A DNA stretch of 64,000 nucleotides from Scytonema sp035967975 (GCA_035967975.1 JAWQFQ010000017.1:11739-75738); one strand, 5' to 3'; numbered from the stretch's first letter, positions 42,396-52,038 are shown. Notes: generated from the sequence alone by a model not told the origin. A program made the numbers and translations.

Positions 42396-42556
42396 TGTCA
42401 AAGCGAACCCCAGAATCAATGAGGCGTGTTGTTGCTGCTCGTGCGCGTGGTTACTGTGAGTATTGTCGTTGTTGGGAGCGATTTGCCACTGAGAGTTTTA
42501 CGGTTGAACATATGTTTTTGGGCTATTCGCTGTTTGGGGATACTGACGTAGTCTGA
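42395..42556 (+). pseudogene. HNH endonuclease, 5' fragment
   Basis: MSKRTPESMRRVVAARARGY then CEYCRCWERFATESFTVEHM: the first zinc-type Cys pair (C-x-x-C) and the first His of an HNH nuclease. The frame then enters the 335-bp direct repeat at 42511 and stops after ten unrelated residues, so the second half of the nuclease is missing. Confidence 0.75.
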
Positions 42557-42845
42557 ATTGATGAAAACCGAAATTGTCTATTATAAATAAGTCTGACAAT
42601 GTTCGCTTTAAATCAAAAACGTGAAATCAGTAGAACTATTTACAGGTGCTGGAGGTTTGGCGATCAAGACAGCTAAGGCTGGGTTCGATCATTCACTGGT
42701 CGAACGTGATCAGCACAGCTGTCACACCATTCGGGAAAATCAACACAAAGGGGTATCTGTTGTTAGGGATTGGTGCATCCATCAGATGGATGTGGTGGAT
42801 TTTGATTTTTCTACTGTTGGTGGGGAAATAGATTTATTGGCTGGT
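42511..42845. repeat. 335-bp direct repeat, left copy
   Basis: From TATGTTTTTGGGCT to TTATTGGCTGGT; repeated at 44777-45111, offset 2266 bp. I count four differences, all in the first ~90 bp. The repeat carries the 3' end of an ABC permease gene and the first 75 codons of the methyltransferase. Confidence 0.95.
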
Positions 42846-43826
42846 GGTCCACCCTGTCAGCCGTTTTCAATTGGTGGAAGGCATGGTGCTCATCAAGATT
42901 CGCGAGATATGTTTCCCTGGTTTTTTCAAGCGGTGCGGGAGTTACGCCCCAAAGCTTTTTTGATTGAGAACGTACGGGGATTATTGCGTCAAAATTTTAT
43001 CAATTATTTTGAGTATATTACGTTGCAGCTTGCCCATCCCGAACTGCAACCCAAGACTGATGAGTCTTGGTTTGACCATTTAGAACGCTTGGAACGCCAT
43101 CACAATAGTGGTGCTAAAGAAGACCTTGGCTATCGGGTTACGTTTAGGTTGCTGAATGCGGCTGATTATGGCGTACCGCAGAAGCGGGAACGGGTTTTTG
43201 TCGTCGGTTTTCGTGACGATTTGAATGCTAATTGGTCATTTCCCGAACCAATCCACACCGAAGAAGCATTGATTTGGCATAAGTGGGTCACGGGTGAGTA
43301 TTGGGAAAGACACGGTATTTCCAGTCATGACCGTCCAGAAATACCAGCAAAATTAAAATCCCGTTTGCAACGATTTGGGGCAAATTTGTTGGGTACAATG
43401 ACTGTTCCCTGGTGTACTGTCCGTGATACGATTTCCGACCTGCCATCACCTGAAAACACCGATATAGCCCTATCGATACCCAACCATGTTTATATACCAG
43501 GAGCGAGAAGTTATCCAGGACACACAGGTAGTCCGTTAGATGAGCCTGCAAAAACTTTGAAAGCGGGAGTACATGGTGTTCCCGGTGGGGAAAATATGCT
43601 TGCCTTACCATCCGGGGAGGTACGTTATTTCACACTACGGGAGGCGGCGAGATTGCAAACTTTTCCTGATGATTATTATTTTCCCTGCACCTGGGGTGAA
43701 TCAATGCGGCAAATTGGTAATGCGGTTCCGATTACCTTGGCTTATATTATTGCTGCCAGCATCCGTAATCATTTAGAGGAATTGACCGTTGGGAGAAAAG
43801 TTGTCAGCCGTTCGGGGAAAATTTGA
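42621..43826 (+). CDS. DNA (cytosine-5-)-methyltransferase
   Basis: A complete 401-residue C5-cytosine methyltransferase. Motif I VELFTGAGGLAI, motif IV GGPPCQPFSIGG with catalytic Cys79, motif VI ENVRGLL, motif VIII QKRERVFVVGF, motifs IX-X REAARLQTFPDD and GNAVPITLAY; the target-recognition region lies at ~residues 200-300. The start is GTG 42621. No restriction endonuclease gene is intact nearby; the broken HNH gene just upstream could be a relic of one. It is flanked by the 335-bp repeat, and its 5' end is duplicated at 44887. Confidence 0.95.
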   Translation: MKSVELFTGAGGLAIKTAKAGFDHSLVERDQHSCHTIRENQHKGVSVVRDWCIHQMDVVDFDFSTVGGEIDLLAGGPPCQPFSIGGRHGAHQDSRDMFPWFFQAVRELRPKAFLIENVRGLLRQNFINYFEYITLQLAHPELQPKTDESWFDHLERLERHHNSGAKEDLGYRVTFRLLNAADYGVPQKRERVFVVGFRDDLNANWSFPEPIHTEEALIWHKWVTGEYWERHGISSHDRPEIPAKLKSRLQRFGANLLGTMTVPWCTVRDTISDLPSPENTDIALSIPNHVYIPGARSYPGHTGSPLDEPAKTLKAGVHGVPGGENMLALPSGEVRYFTLREAARLQTFPDDYYFPCTWGESMRQIGNAVPITLAYIIAASIRNHLEELTVGRKVVSRSGKI

Positions 43827-43901
43827 GCTTAATTGCTTGAAAATTTGTGTTGGCGAACAGTTGGCAGGAAGATAGTAGGTGCTGTTTAGTCATTATTGCC
43901 C

Positions 43902-44072
43902 ATGCTCCTAGAGATTTTTCAAGCACCCGCCACTTTACGCGACCAATTAATTGAGTTTCAGGCTAGACAGCAATGCCATCCCCTGACCGAACTGGAAAAT
44001 TTTAAAGAAGAGTTGAAATACATCCAGGGCGATCATTTGCAGTGCAGTTACCAGGAAATTCGGTTACGGTAG
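43902..44072 (+). other. 56-codon open frame, unrecognised
   Basis: MLLEIFQAPATLRDQLIEFQ and on to LQCSYQEIRLR. It is soluble and charged and resembles a helical fragment. No Shine-Dalgarno is clear. It lies between the methyltransferase and a kinase-gene fragment, so gene debris is as likely as a small gene. Apart from this, 43827-44144 holds nothing recognisable. Confidence 0.3.
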
Positions 44073-44144
44073 GGGGTTTGCAAACCCAGGTACGACAACA
44101 CTGTCAGAATGTGGCAGTGCGGTTGGGGTGTCCGGTGGAGGAAG

Positions 44145-44250
44145 TACCTATACAACCAAACATGTAGTAGAGATAGTAACTGTTCGGTATCTACAGGTTT
44201 AGTGATGTAGTCAGATGCACTGGCTTCGATACACTTTTTGCGATCGCCTT
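44145..44250 (-). pseudogene. Displaced copy of the 3' end of the hybrid kinase gene
   Basis: 106 bp, nearly identical to 45941-46046, the last codons of the giant histidine kinase (offset 1796 bp; a few substitutions). Identity stops at GCGATCGCCTT, a HIP1 site, where the ABC permease remnant begins. Confidence 0.9.
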
Positions 44251-44827
44251 TGGAGTTTTCAGTCTACTGATAATCTCGATCCAAACTTTTGGTTTACGAG
44301 TAGCTGATGAGCGAGAAAAAGGTTGGATGAAATTACTACAGGTGACGCCCCTTCCTGCACTCATATATATAGTTGCTAAGCTAATAGTTTCTTTAGTCAT
44401 TTCAGCACTTTGTCTGACACTACTCTTCTCTTTTATTGCTGTAAGTGTCCATTTGCAAAAACCGTTGTTAACTTGGCTAACACTTTTTTGTAGTTTAATG
44501 GTATGAGTCATCCCTTTTAATGCATTAGGACTTGCCTTGGGATACTGGGCTGGAAAAACCCTATCCAGTTTTGTGAATATGCTGATTTTGATAGGATGGT
44601 TTACCTCTGGTTTGCTAATTGATACAACAAAAATTCTTCCTGAAGTTCTACAAAATTTAGTTCCCTACTTACCCTTACCCACATACTATTATGGTCAATT
44701 AGCACTTTGGGCAGGAGGAATACCTACCGAACACATTCATCTTTGGCTAGATTTACAATGGCTGATATGGGCTAAGTATGTTTTTGGGCTGTTCGCTGTT
44801 TGGGGATACCGACGTAGTCTAAATTGA
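44251..44827 (+). pseudogene. ABC-2 permease remnant with an internal stop
   Basis: Reads through as FGVFSLLIISIQTFGLRVAD, EREKGWMKLLQVTPLPALIY and on to the C-terminus FAVWGYRRSLN, a membrane permease of the ABC-2 type. It is interrupted by TGA at 44504-44506, where Trp is expected (SLMV-stop-VIPFNALG). The N-terminal half is gone and is replaced by the kinase-gene fragment. The last 291 bp form an intact frame of 96 residues, but it is not a complete permease. Confidence 0.85.
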
Positions 44828-45111
44828 TGAAAACCGAAATTGTCTACTATAAATAAGTCTGACAATGTTCGCTTTAAATCAAAAACGTGAAATCAGTAGA
44901 ACTATTTACAGGTGCTGGAGGTTTGGCGATCAAGACAGCTAAGGCTGGGTTCGATCATTCACTGGTCGAACGTGATCAGCACAGCTGTCACACCATTCGG
45001 GAAAATCAACACAAAGGGGTATCTGTTGTTAGGGATTGGTGCATCCATCAGATGGATGTGGTGGATTTTGATTTTTCTACTGTTGGTGGGGAAATAGATT
45101 TATTGGCTGGT
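44777..45111. repeat. 335-bp direct repeat, right copy
   Basis: Here the repeat's left part is in its native setting, as the in-frame end of the permease remnant, while its right part is a cut methyltransferase start. In the left copy (42511) it is the reverse: methyltransferase complete, permease end foreign. Confidence 0.95.
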
Positions 45112-45135
45112 AGACACTCTAAAATGCCAAAATAG
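44887..45135 (+). pseudogene. Truncated methyltransferase start (duplicate)
   Basis: The first 75 codons are identical to the methyltransferase at 42621, then after DLLAG come seven foreign residues (RHSKMPK) and a stop. It breaks just before the catalytic PPCQ motif, so it cannot be active. Confidence 0.92.
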
Positions 45136-45161
45136 AGTTAATGCCGTGAATAATTAAATTT

Positions 45162-45758
45162 ATGGATACTTCCCTTTTAGACCGTACTTTTGAAGAAAAA
45201 TTAGTCACTCTTAGAGATGTGACCTGGGAGCAATTTAAAGGAATTGAGGCACAACTCATCGATAATCGCAGTGTGCGCCTATCTTATTTATCAGGAATTT
45301 TAGAAATTATGTCCCCAGTTGGTCCGTTGCACGAGTACGTGAAAAGAACTCTCGGCTTATTGCTAGAAACGTATATGAAAGTAATGGGGATCAGGTTTTA
45401 CGCAACGGGTGGCTTTACCATAGAAAAAACTGGTTATGCTTCTGGCACACCTGATGAGTCTTACTGCATCGGCACTAAAAAAGATACTCCTGATATTTTA
45501 ATTGAAATTATTGTTACCAGTGGCACTATTGACAGAAGGCAATTATACAAACCCAAGCGAGTGAGCGAAGTTTGGTTCTGGAAATCTGACACCATTAGAA
45601 TTTTTCATTTAAATGAACAAGGGGAATATGAGTCCGTCGAGCGTAGCAGCTTCTTCCCAGATTTAGATCCAAATATCTTACTGCCATATATCGCTATGCC
45701 CGACCAATACGACGCTGTTCTGGAATTCGAGCAATTTTTGCGTTCTCAGCTTCCTTGA
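45162..45758 (+). CDS. Uma2-family protein (DUF820, PD-(D/E)XK-like)
   Basis: A 198-residue family member: VTWEQFKGIEAQLIDNRSVR, LSYLSGILEIMSPVGPLHEY, TPDESYCIG, TPDILIEIIVTSGTIDRRQL (the E-x-x-x-x-S core) and VSEVWFWKSDTI. It belongs to the Uma2 subtype whose substrate and partner are unknown. ATG 45162, starting 26 bp after the truncated methyltransferase; it looks intact in contrast to its left neighbours. Confidence 0.87.
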   Translation: MDTSLLDRTFEEKLVTLRDVTWEQFKGIEAQLIDNRSVRLSYLSGILEIMSPVGPLHEYVKRTLGLLLETYMKVMGIRFYATGGFTIEKTGYASGTPDESYCIGTKKDTPDILIEIIVTSGTIDRRQLYKPKRVSEVWFWKSDTIRIFHLNEQGEYESVERSSFFPDLDPNILLPYIAMPDQYDAVLEFEQFLRSQLP

Positions 45759-45851
45759 GTTGAATTGCAATCTGAAAAATTCGGATTTTTTGACTAATTA
45801 AATGTCGGAGTGACAAATTAAGTGTCCGCTGGAGGAACGGTAACAACCAAT

Positions 45852-45915
45852 ACTGCTCGGTTAACAATGGTAGAGGCTCCACCAAACCCGGTATCTTCAA
45901 GATACCGGGTTTCTA
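45852..45915. repeat. Composite repeat with AAACCCGG palindrome, copy 8
   Basis: TGCTCGGTTAACAATGG and GCTCCACCAAACCCGG (shared with 24050-24091), then the palindrome AAACCCGGTATCTT / AAGATACCGGGTTTCTA (45884-45915). It lies 25 bp after the kinase stop on the minus strand and may act as its terminator. Confidence 0.9.
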
Positions 45916-45939
45916 ATTTTCGTTTATCTGGATATTTAA

Positions 45940-48900
45940 TTACCTATACAACCAAACACGTAGTAGAGATAGTAACTGTTCAGTATCTACGGGTTTAGTG
46001 ATGTAGTCAGATGCACCGGCTTCGATACACTTTTCGCGATCGCCTTGCATTGCCTTAGCGGTCAGTGCAATAATCGGCAAAGATTTAAATTGATTATTTT
46101 GCCGAATCAGACGTGTTGTTTCATAGCCATCCATTTCAGGCATCATCACATCCATCAAAACAACATCAATATCTGACGTATTTTGCAAAATTTCAATACC
46201 ATCGGTACCAGTTTCAGCATACAAAACCTCCATTTGATAGCGTTCCAGCATACTTGTCAGAGCAAAGATGTTACGAACATCATCGTCCACAATCAGAACT
46301 TTTTTACCTATAAGCACAGGGTCAGAGGTGTGCAATTGTTCAAGGATTTGACGTTTGGGCGCAGGTAGATTTGCCTGAATTCTGTGTAAGAATAAAGCAG
46401 TTTCATCAAGGAGACGTTCGGGAGAACGCACATCTTTAACAATCACCGTCTCCGCCAAACGCCTGAGTCGAGTGTCCTCTGTTCTGGTCAGTTCTCGTGC
46501 TGTATAAACAATGATGGGTAATGCTTCACCATTAGGTTGCTGCTTAATTTGTTCTATCAGGTCAAACCCGTTCATATCAGGGAGTCCCAAGTCAAGAACG
46601 ACACAATCAAAGTACCCATTCCGGACAGCGTCTAGCGCCTCAGCACCATTGCTAACAGCTGTAGTTGCAACATCGCTGTTACCAATCAATTCCACAATAC
46701 TGTGGCGTTGATTGTCATCATCTTCAACAACGAGCAAATTCTTCACCCGACGTTCGACAAAACCTTTAATCTTGGTTAACGCTTGGTGTAAAGCTTCACT
46801 ACTGACGGGCTTTTGTAAATAAGCAATTGCACCTAATTGCAAGCAGCGCTGTCGTCCATCCTCAACCGTCATGATATGTACTGGGATATGACGGGTATTG
46901 GAGTCATGCTTGAGACGATCCAACACCGTCCAACCATCCATTCCTGGTAAGCGAATATCCAAGACGATCGCAGAAGGGTGAAATTGTTGTGCGAGTGCTA
47001 AACCCGTACTACCATTGTGAGCAACAAGACACTTAAATTGCTGTTCCCTTGCCATGTCTAAAAGGATACGGGCAAAATTAATATCATCTTCGACGATCAG
47101 AAGCAGGCGATCGCTATTTTCAAGATTATCCCTGTCATCAAGAAGAGGAGTCGAGAGTAAAGTAGGCGCTGGGGAGAGGGGGGGACGGGGGAGCGTAGAA
47201 ACCGAACCTCTTTCTGTATTACTGAGTTTCCGTGTCTCCGTACCTCCGTTTTGTCTACCCTCCCTATCTCCCCATTCCCCTTGGGGTAAGTAAAGTGTAA
47301 ACGTGCTACCCTCCCCAACAGTGCTAACAAGCTTAATTTCTCCACCAAGCAGACGGGTGATTTCACGACTAATCGACAAACCCAAACCCGTACCGCCATA
47401 TCTGCGGCTAGTCGTTCCATCAGCTTGTTGAAACGCCTCAAAGATAATCCTTTGCTTATCAGGCGCAATACCGATACCTGTATCGCTGACTGCAAATGCG
47501 ATCGCACTAGGCGCACGGCTTAAAAGTTCGTGGTCTTGACTCCATCCCTGTGTTGCGTTAAAGATACGCAAGCGGACTTCTCCACGTTCTGTAAACTTGA
47601 AAGCATTAGACAGCAGATTTTTTAAGACTTGTTGCAAGCGTTTCGCATCAGTTTGAATGCTTCTTGGCAAGTCAGCAGCTAATTCCACAGTAAAATTCAG
47701 CCCTTTGTCAACAGCAACTTGCCTAAAAGTGCGCTCAGTGTGTTCTTGCAATTCTGTCAACAGTATCTGGTCTATGTCAATTGCCATAGTTCCAGATTCA
47801 ATTTTTGCCAAATCTAAAATATCATTAATTAACGCCAACAGGTCATTCCCTGCGGAGAAAATTGTACGACTATACTCAACTTGTTTCTCAGTTAAATTAC
47901 CACTCACATTATCTGCTAGCAACTTAGCCAAAATTAACAAGCTATTCAGGGGTGTCCGCAGTTCGTGGGACATATTCGCCAGAAACTCAGACTTATATTT
48001 TGATGAGAGCGATAGTTGTTCCGCCTTATCTTCCAAAGAACGCCTTGCGTATTCAATTTCCCGATTCTTGCGCTCAACTTCTTTGTTTTGTACAACCAAC
48101 AACTCTGCTTTTTCTTCCAGTTCAGCATTAGTTTGTTGTAACTCCTCTTGCTGTTTCTTGAGCAAATCTTCAGAAGCTTTCAACGTTTGGGCTTGTTTTT
48201 CTAGGCGCTGGTTCGATTCCCTCAGTTCATCTTGCTGCAATTGCAACTCATGTGCTAAGGACTGCGACTGCTTGAGTAATTCTTCAGTACGCATACTAGC
48301 GGCGATCGTATTCAAGACGATCGCAATACTTTCTGTGAGTTGGTCCAAGAACGTTAAATGAATCTCACTAAAGCGTCGGAAGGAAGCCAGTTCAATCACA
48401 GCTGTGACCTGTCCCTCAAACAGTACGGGTAAAACAACGATATTCAAGGGAGTTGCTTCACCCAAACCAGAGCTAATCTTAACGTAATCTGTAGGGACTT
48501 CTGTCAAAAGAATGCGTTCTTTTTCCAAAGCACATTGTCCCACCAAACCTTCACCTGTATAAAAGCGGTTAGCAAGGTTTTTGCGCTCGCGATAAGCGTA
48601 ACTACTCAGAAGCTTCAAGTGCGGAACCTCTTCCATATTGTCCATAATATAGAAGACACCGTGAGAACCACCCACCAATGGCGCTAACTCAGAAAGAATC
48701 AACTTAGAGACTGTTTCTAAATCGCGCTGACCTTGTAGCATTCGAGTGAACTTAGCGAGATTCGTTTTCAACCAATCTTGCTCGGTATTCTTCTGCGTTG
48801 TCTCCCGCAGGTTAGCAATCATCTGGTTGATGTTATCTTTGAGAACAGCGACTTCACCTTGCGCCTCAACAGAGATTGTTCGTGACAAATCACCCTTAGT

Positions 48901-51750
48901 CACCGCCGTCGCCACTTCTGCAATAGCTCTCAACTGAGTGGTGAGAGTCGCAGCTAGTTCGTTGACGTTATCAGTCAAATCTCTCCAAGTCCCAGCTGCA
49001 CCCGGTACCTTAGCTTGTCCGCCCAACTTACCTTCAATACCTACCTCACGAGCAACCGTCGTGACTTGGTTAGCAAAAGTTGCGAGCGTGTCAATCATCT
49101 CATTAATCGTTTCAGCAAGGGTTTCGATTTCGCCTTGAGCATCCAGCATCAGTTTGCGTTTCAAGTCACCGTTAGCAACCGCTGTTACTACGCGAGCGAT
49201 CCCCCGCACTTGTGCGGTTAAATTCCCCGCCATCGAGTTGACATTATCAGTCAAATCCTTCCAGGTACCAGCTACACCTTTCACCTGTGCTTGACCGCCG
49301 AGTTTACCTTCAGTTCCCACCTCACGGGCGACCCGCGTCACTTCAGAAGCGAAGGAGGATAGTTGATCCACCATTGTATTGATGGTGTTTTTCAACTCCA
49401 GAATTTCTCCCTTGACATCAACAGTAATTTTCTTCGACAAGTCACCATTCGCCACCGCCTTTGTCACTTCTGCGATGTTCCGGACTTGTGCGGTTAAGTT
49501 CCCCGCCATTGAGTTGACACTATCGGTCAAATCTTTCCAGGTACCAGCTACACCTTTCACCTGTGCTTGACCGCCGAGTTTACCTTCATTTCCTACCTCA
49601 CGGGCAACTCGCGTTACTTCTGATACAAAGGAGTTTAACTGATCCACCATTGTATTGATGGTGATTTTCAACTCCAGAATTTCGCCTTTAACATCAACAG
49701 TGATTTTTTTAGACAAGTCCCCATTAGCGACGGCTGTTGTAACCTCCGCAATATTACGTACTTGTGAAGTTAAGCTGACTGCCATTGAGTTTACCGAATC
49801 CGTCAAATCTTTCCACGTCCCTGCAACACCAGATACTTGCGCTTGGACGCCAAGTTTACCTTCAGTTCCCACATCACGGGCTACACGTGTAACTTCTGAT
49901 ACAAAAGAATTTAACTGATCCACCATCGTATTGATAGTGTTTTTCAACTCCAGCATTTCACCCTTCACATCAACGGTGATTTTTTTAGATAGGTCCCCAT
50001 TAGCGACGGCTGTTGTAACTGTAGCAATGTTTCTGACTTGAGCGGTGAGACTACCCGCCATGAAGTTGACACTGTCGGTCAAGTCCTTCCAAGTCCCAGC
50101 CACTCCGCGCACATCCGCTTGGACGCCAAGTTTTCCTTCCGAACCCACCTCACGGGCTACCCGCGTTACTTCCGAACCAAAAGCGTTGAGCTGGTCTACC
50201 ATCGTGTTGATGGTGTTTTTGAGTTCTAGAATCTCACCCTTAACTTGTACGGTGATTTTTTTGGAGAGGTCACCGGTGGCGATCGCCGTCGCCACTTCTG
50301 CAATATTCCGGACTTGGTCAGTTAAATTTCCAGCCATCATATTGACAGCCCCTGTTAAGTCCTTCCAAGTCCCAGCAACACCCTTGACCTGAGCTTGAAC
50401 ACCGAGTTTTCCTTCCGTACCTACTTCACGAGCTACCCGCGTCACCTCTGATGCAAAGGAACTCAGTTGATCTACCATAATATTGATAGTGTTCTTAAGC
50501 TCTAATATCTCACCATTCACATTTACGGTGATTTTTTTAGACAAGTCCCCATTTGCAACGGCTGTTGTCACTTCCGCAATATTACGGACTTGAGCCGTCA
50601 AACTTCCTGCCATAAAGTTGACGCTGTCCGTCAAATCCTTCCACGTACCTGCAACTCCGCGCACGTCAGCTTGTACGCCGAGTTTTCCTTCCGAACCAAC
50701 TTCACGAGCTACCCGCGTCACCTCTGATGCAAAAGAACTGAGCTGATCCACCATCGTATTGATAGTGTTCTTCAACTCAAAAATCTCACCATTCACATTT
50801 ACGGTGATTTTTTTAGACAAGTCCCCATTTGCAACGGCTGTTGTCACTTCCGCAATATTACGGACCTGAGCCGTCAAATTTCCTGCCATCATATTAACAG
50901 ACTCAGTTAAATCTTTCCAAGTTCCAGCAACACCATTCACCTCAGCTTGGACACCCAGTTTACCCTCAGTTCCCACTTCACGGGCTACTCGCGTCACCTC
51001 TGATGAAAAGGAATTGAGCTGATCCACCATCGTATTGATAGTGTTCTTCAACTCCAAAATTTCCCCTTTCACATTGACGGTGATTTTCTTAGACAGGTCA
51101 CCATTCGCCACTGCTGTTGTCACTTCTGCAATATTACGGACTTGAGCCGTTAAATTTCCTGCCATTGAGTTGACACTGTCAGTCAAGTCCTTCCAAGTCC
51201 CAGCCACTCCCGGAACTTCCGCTTGTACGCCCAGTTTACCCTCAGTTCCCACCTCACGGGCTACTCGTGTGACCTCAGAAGCAAATGAGTTCAACTGACC
51301 CACCATTGTATTGACCATTTCGGCGGTTTGGAGAAACTCACCTTTGAGAGGTCTACCTTCAATTTCTGGTGAAATAGTTTGAGATAAGTCACCACTCGCC
51401 ACAGCCCTAATGACACGCGCAGTCTCTACTGTGGGTTGGACTAAATCTGTAATCAAAGTATTGACAGAATCAACACAAGCAGACCAGGAACCTCTGACAT
51501 TACCGAGAGTTGCTCTTTCGTTAATGTTGCCGTCTTTGCCAACAACATTACTAATCCTTTGTAGCTCTGCTGTTAACCGCTCGTTTTGTTCAATGATATC
51601 ATTGAGCGTATCAGCAATTTTTCCTGCCATTCCCGTATGGTCTATGGGCATGCGGGCAGAGAAATCACCTTTTTTGACAGCTGATAATGTTTTTAATAGC
51701 TGTTTTAAATCTAAATTTTCACTATCTCTCGTTAATTCTGCAGTGGACAT
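45940..51750 (-). CDS. Giant soluble hybrid histidine kinase: HAMP array, GAF, HisKA, HATPase, three REC
   Basis: A 1936-residue signalling protein without membrane segments. Order: HAMP-type array (residues ~1-990, including nine ~92-residue repeats), GAF (~1005-1150), coiled coil (~1150-1245), HisKA with phospho-acceptor His ~1260 (NMSHELRTPLNSLL), HATPase_c with FKFTERGEVRL, DTGIGIAPDKQ and GGTGLGLSISRE, then three receivers with Asp in VLDIRLPGMDGW, VLDLGLPDMNGF and LMDVMMPEMDGY. The HAMP array resembles fungal group III kinases (Nik1/Os-1) that sense osmotic or related stress. Start ATG 51750; a TTG frame opening at 51813 is unlikely. Its 3' end is copied at 44145. Confidence 0.93.
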   Translation of the reverse strand: MSTAELTRDSENLDLKQLLKTLSAVKKGDFSARMPIDHTGMAGKIADTLNDIIEQNERLTAELQRISNVVGKDGNINERATLGNVRGSWSACVDSVNTLITDLVQPTVETARVIRAVASGDLSQTISPEIEGRPLKGEFLQTAEMVNTMVGQLNSFASEVTRVAREVGTEGKLGVQAEVPGVAGTWKDLTDSVNSMAGNLTAQVRNIAEVTTAVANGDLSKKITVNVKGEILELKNTINTMVDQLNSFSSEVTRVAREVGTEGKLGVQAEVNGVAGTWKDLTESVNMMAGNLTAQVRNIAEVTTAVANGDLSKKITVNVNGEIFELKNTINTMVDQLSSFASEVTRVAREVGSEGKLGVQADVRGVAGTWKDLTDSVNFMAGSLTAQVRNIAEVTTAVANGDLSKKITVNVNGEILELKNTINIMVDQLSSFASEVTRVAREVGTEGKLGVQAQVKGVAGTWKDLTGAVNMMAGNLTDQVRNIAEVATAIATGDLSKKITVQVKGEILELKNTINTMVDQLNAFGSEVTRVAREVGSEGKLGVQADVRGVAGTWKDLTDSVNFMAGSLTAQVRNIATVTTAVANGDLSKKITVDVKGEMLELKNTINTMVDQLNSFVSEVTRVARDVGTEGKLGVQAQVSGVAGTWKDLTDSVNSMAVSLTSQVRNIAEVTTAVANGDLSKKITVDVKGEILELKITINTMVDQLNSFVSEVTRVAREVGNEGKLGGQAQVKGVAGTWKDLTDSVNSMAGNLTAQVRNIAEVTKAVANGDLSKKITVDVKGEILELKNTINTMVDQLSSFASEVTRVAREVGTEGKLGGQAQVKGVAGTWKDLTDNVNSMAGNLTAQVRGIARVVTAVANGDLKRKLMLDAQGEIETLAETINEMIDTLATFANQVTTVAREVGIEGKLGGQAKVPGAAGTWRDLTDNVNELAATLTTQLRAIAEVATAVTKGDLSRTISVEAQGEVAVLKDNINQMIANLRETTQKNTEQDWLKTNLAKFTRMLQGQRDLETVSKLILSELAPLVGGSHGVFYIMDNMEEVPHLKLLSSYAYRERKNLANRFYTGEGLVGQCALEKERILLTEVPTDYVKISSGLGEATPLNIVVLPVLFEGQVTAVIELASFRRFSEIHLTFLDQLTESIAIVLNTIAASMRTEELLKQSQSLAHELQLQQDELRESNQRLEKQAQTLKASEDLLKKQQEELQQTNAELEEKAELLVVQNKEVERKNREIEYARRSLEDKAEQLSLSSKYKSEFLANMSHELRTPLNSLLILAKLLADNVSGNLTEKQVEYSRTIFSAGNDLLALINDILDLAKIESGTMAIDIDQILLTELQEHTERTFRQVAVDKGLNFTVELAADLPRSIQTDAKRLQQVLKNLLSNAFKFTERGEVRLRIFNATQGWSQDHELLSRAPSAIAFAVSDTGIGIAPDKQRIIFEAFQQADGTTSRRYGGTGLGLSISREITRLLGGEIKLVSTVGEGSTFTLYLPQGEWGDREGRQNGGTETRKLSNTERGSVSTLPRPPLSPAPTLLSTPLLDDRDNLENSDRLLLIVEDDINFARILLDMAREQQFKCLVAHNGSTGLALAQQFHPSAIVLDIRLPGMDGWTVLDRLKHDSNTRHIPVHIMTVEDGRQRCLQLGAIAYLQKPVSSEALHQALTKIKGFVERRVKNLLVVEDDDNQRHSIVELIGNSDVATTAVSNGAEALDAVRNGYFDCVVLDLGLPDMNGFDLIEQIKQQPNGEALPIIVYTARELTRTEDTRLRRLAETVIVKDVRSPERLLDETALFLHRIQANLPAPKRQILEQLHTSDPVLIGKKVLIVDDDVRNIFALTSMLERYQMEVLYAETGTDGIEILQNTSDIDVVLMDVMMPEMDGYETTRLIRQNNQFKSLPIIALTAKAMQGDREKCIEAGASDYITKPVDTEQLLSLLRVWLYR
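48790..51290. repeat. 276-bp in-gene tandem repeats coding the HAMP array
   Basis: Nine units of 276 bp, each opening with SEVTRVAREVG (the ninth NQVTTVAREVG) and containing GVAGTWKDLT and ANGDLSKKITV. The central units are highly similar at DNA level; outer units (first and last two) diverge more. An obvious substrate for unequal recombination. Confidence 0.92.
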
Positions 51751-51942
51751 GGTACCAGGTCTTGAGGATTTATACTTATAATTTCTGAGATGATTGCTAG
51801 CAAGTTTCTGCAAAGCTTATCTTACAAAAAAAGGGAACAGGGAACAGGGTGTAAAAAAATCTTTGCAATTCGACATATGAATATAAATATAGCAATTCTA
51901 TGTGCTTTATAAAAATTGCGAGGTCTAGAAACCTGCGAGGTA

Positions 51943-52038
51943 TAGAGCATCGGTACAGTAATCCCACCCAACCCGGTAACTTCTGTGTTTGCTTAACGAA
52001 AAATTAGTCTTTAAGGGCGATAGAAACCGGGTTTCTCT
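51943..52038. repeat. MITE fragment
   Basis: TAGAGCATCGGTACAGTAAT as terminal repeat, then ACCCGGTAACTTC ... GGCGATAGAAACCGGGTTTC. It lacks the second terminal repeat. Same family as 36331-36457, opposite orientation. Confidence 0.75.

Noticed and set aside
45162..45758. Uma2-family gene as a restriction partner of the methyltransferase
   Set aside because: The family is widespread and unlinked to methyltransferases elsewhere (a second copy lies at 23240), and truncated genes separate the two here.
47657..48361. Long antisense frames over the kinase gene, such as this 234-codon one
   Set aside because: They mirror the strongly biased codons and repeats of the sense gene; Ser/Ala-rich translations match no protein pattern.
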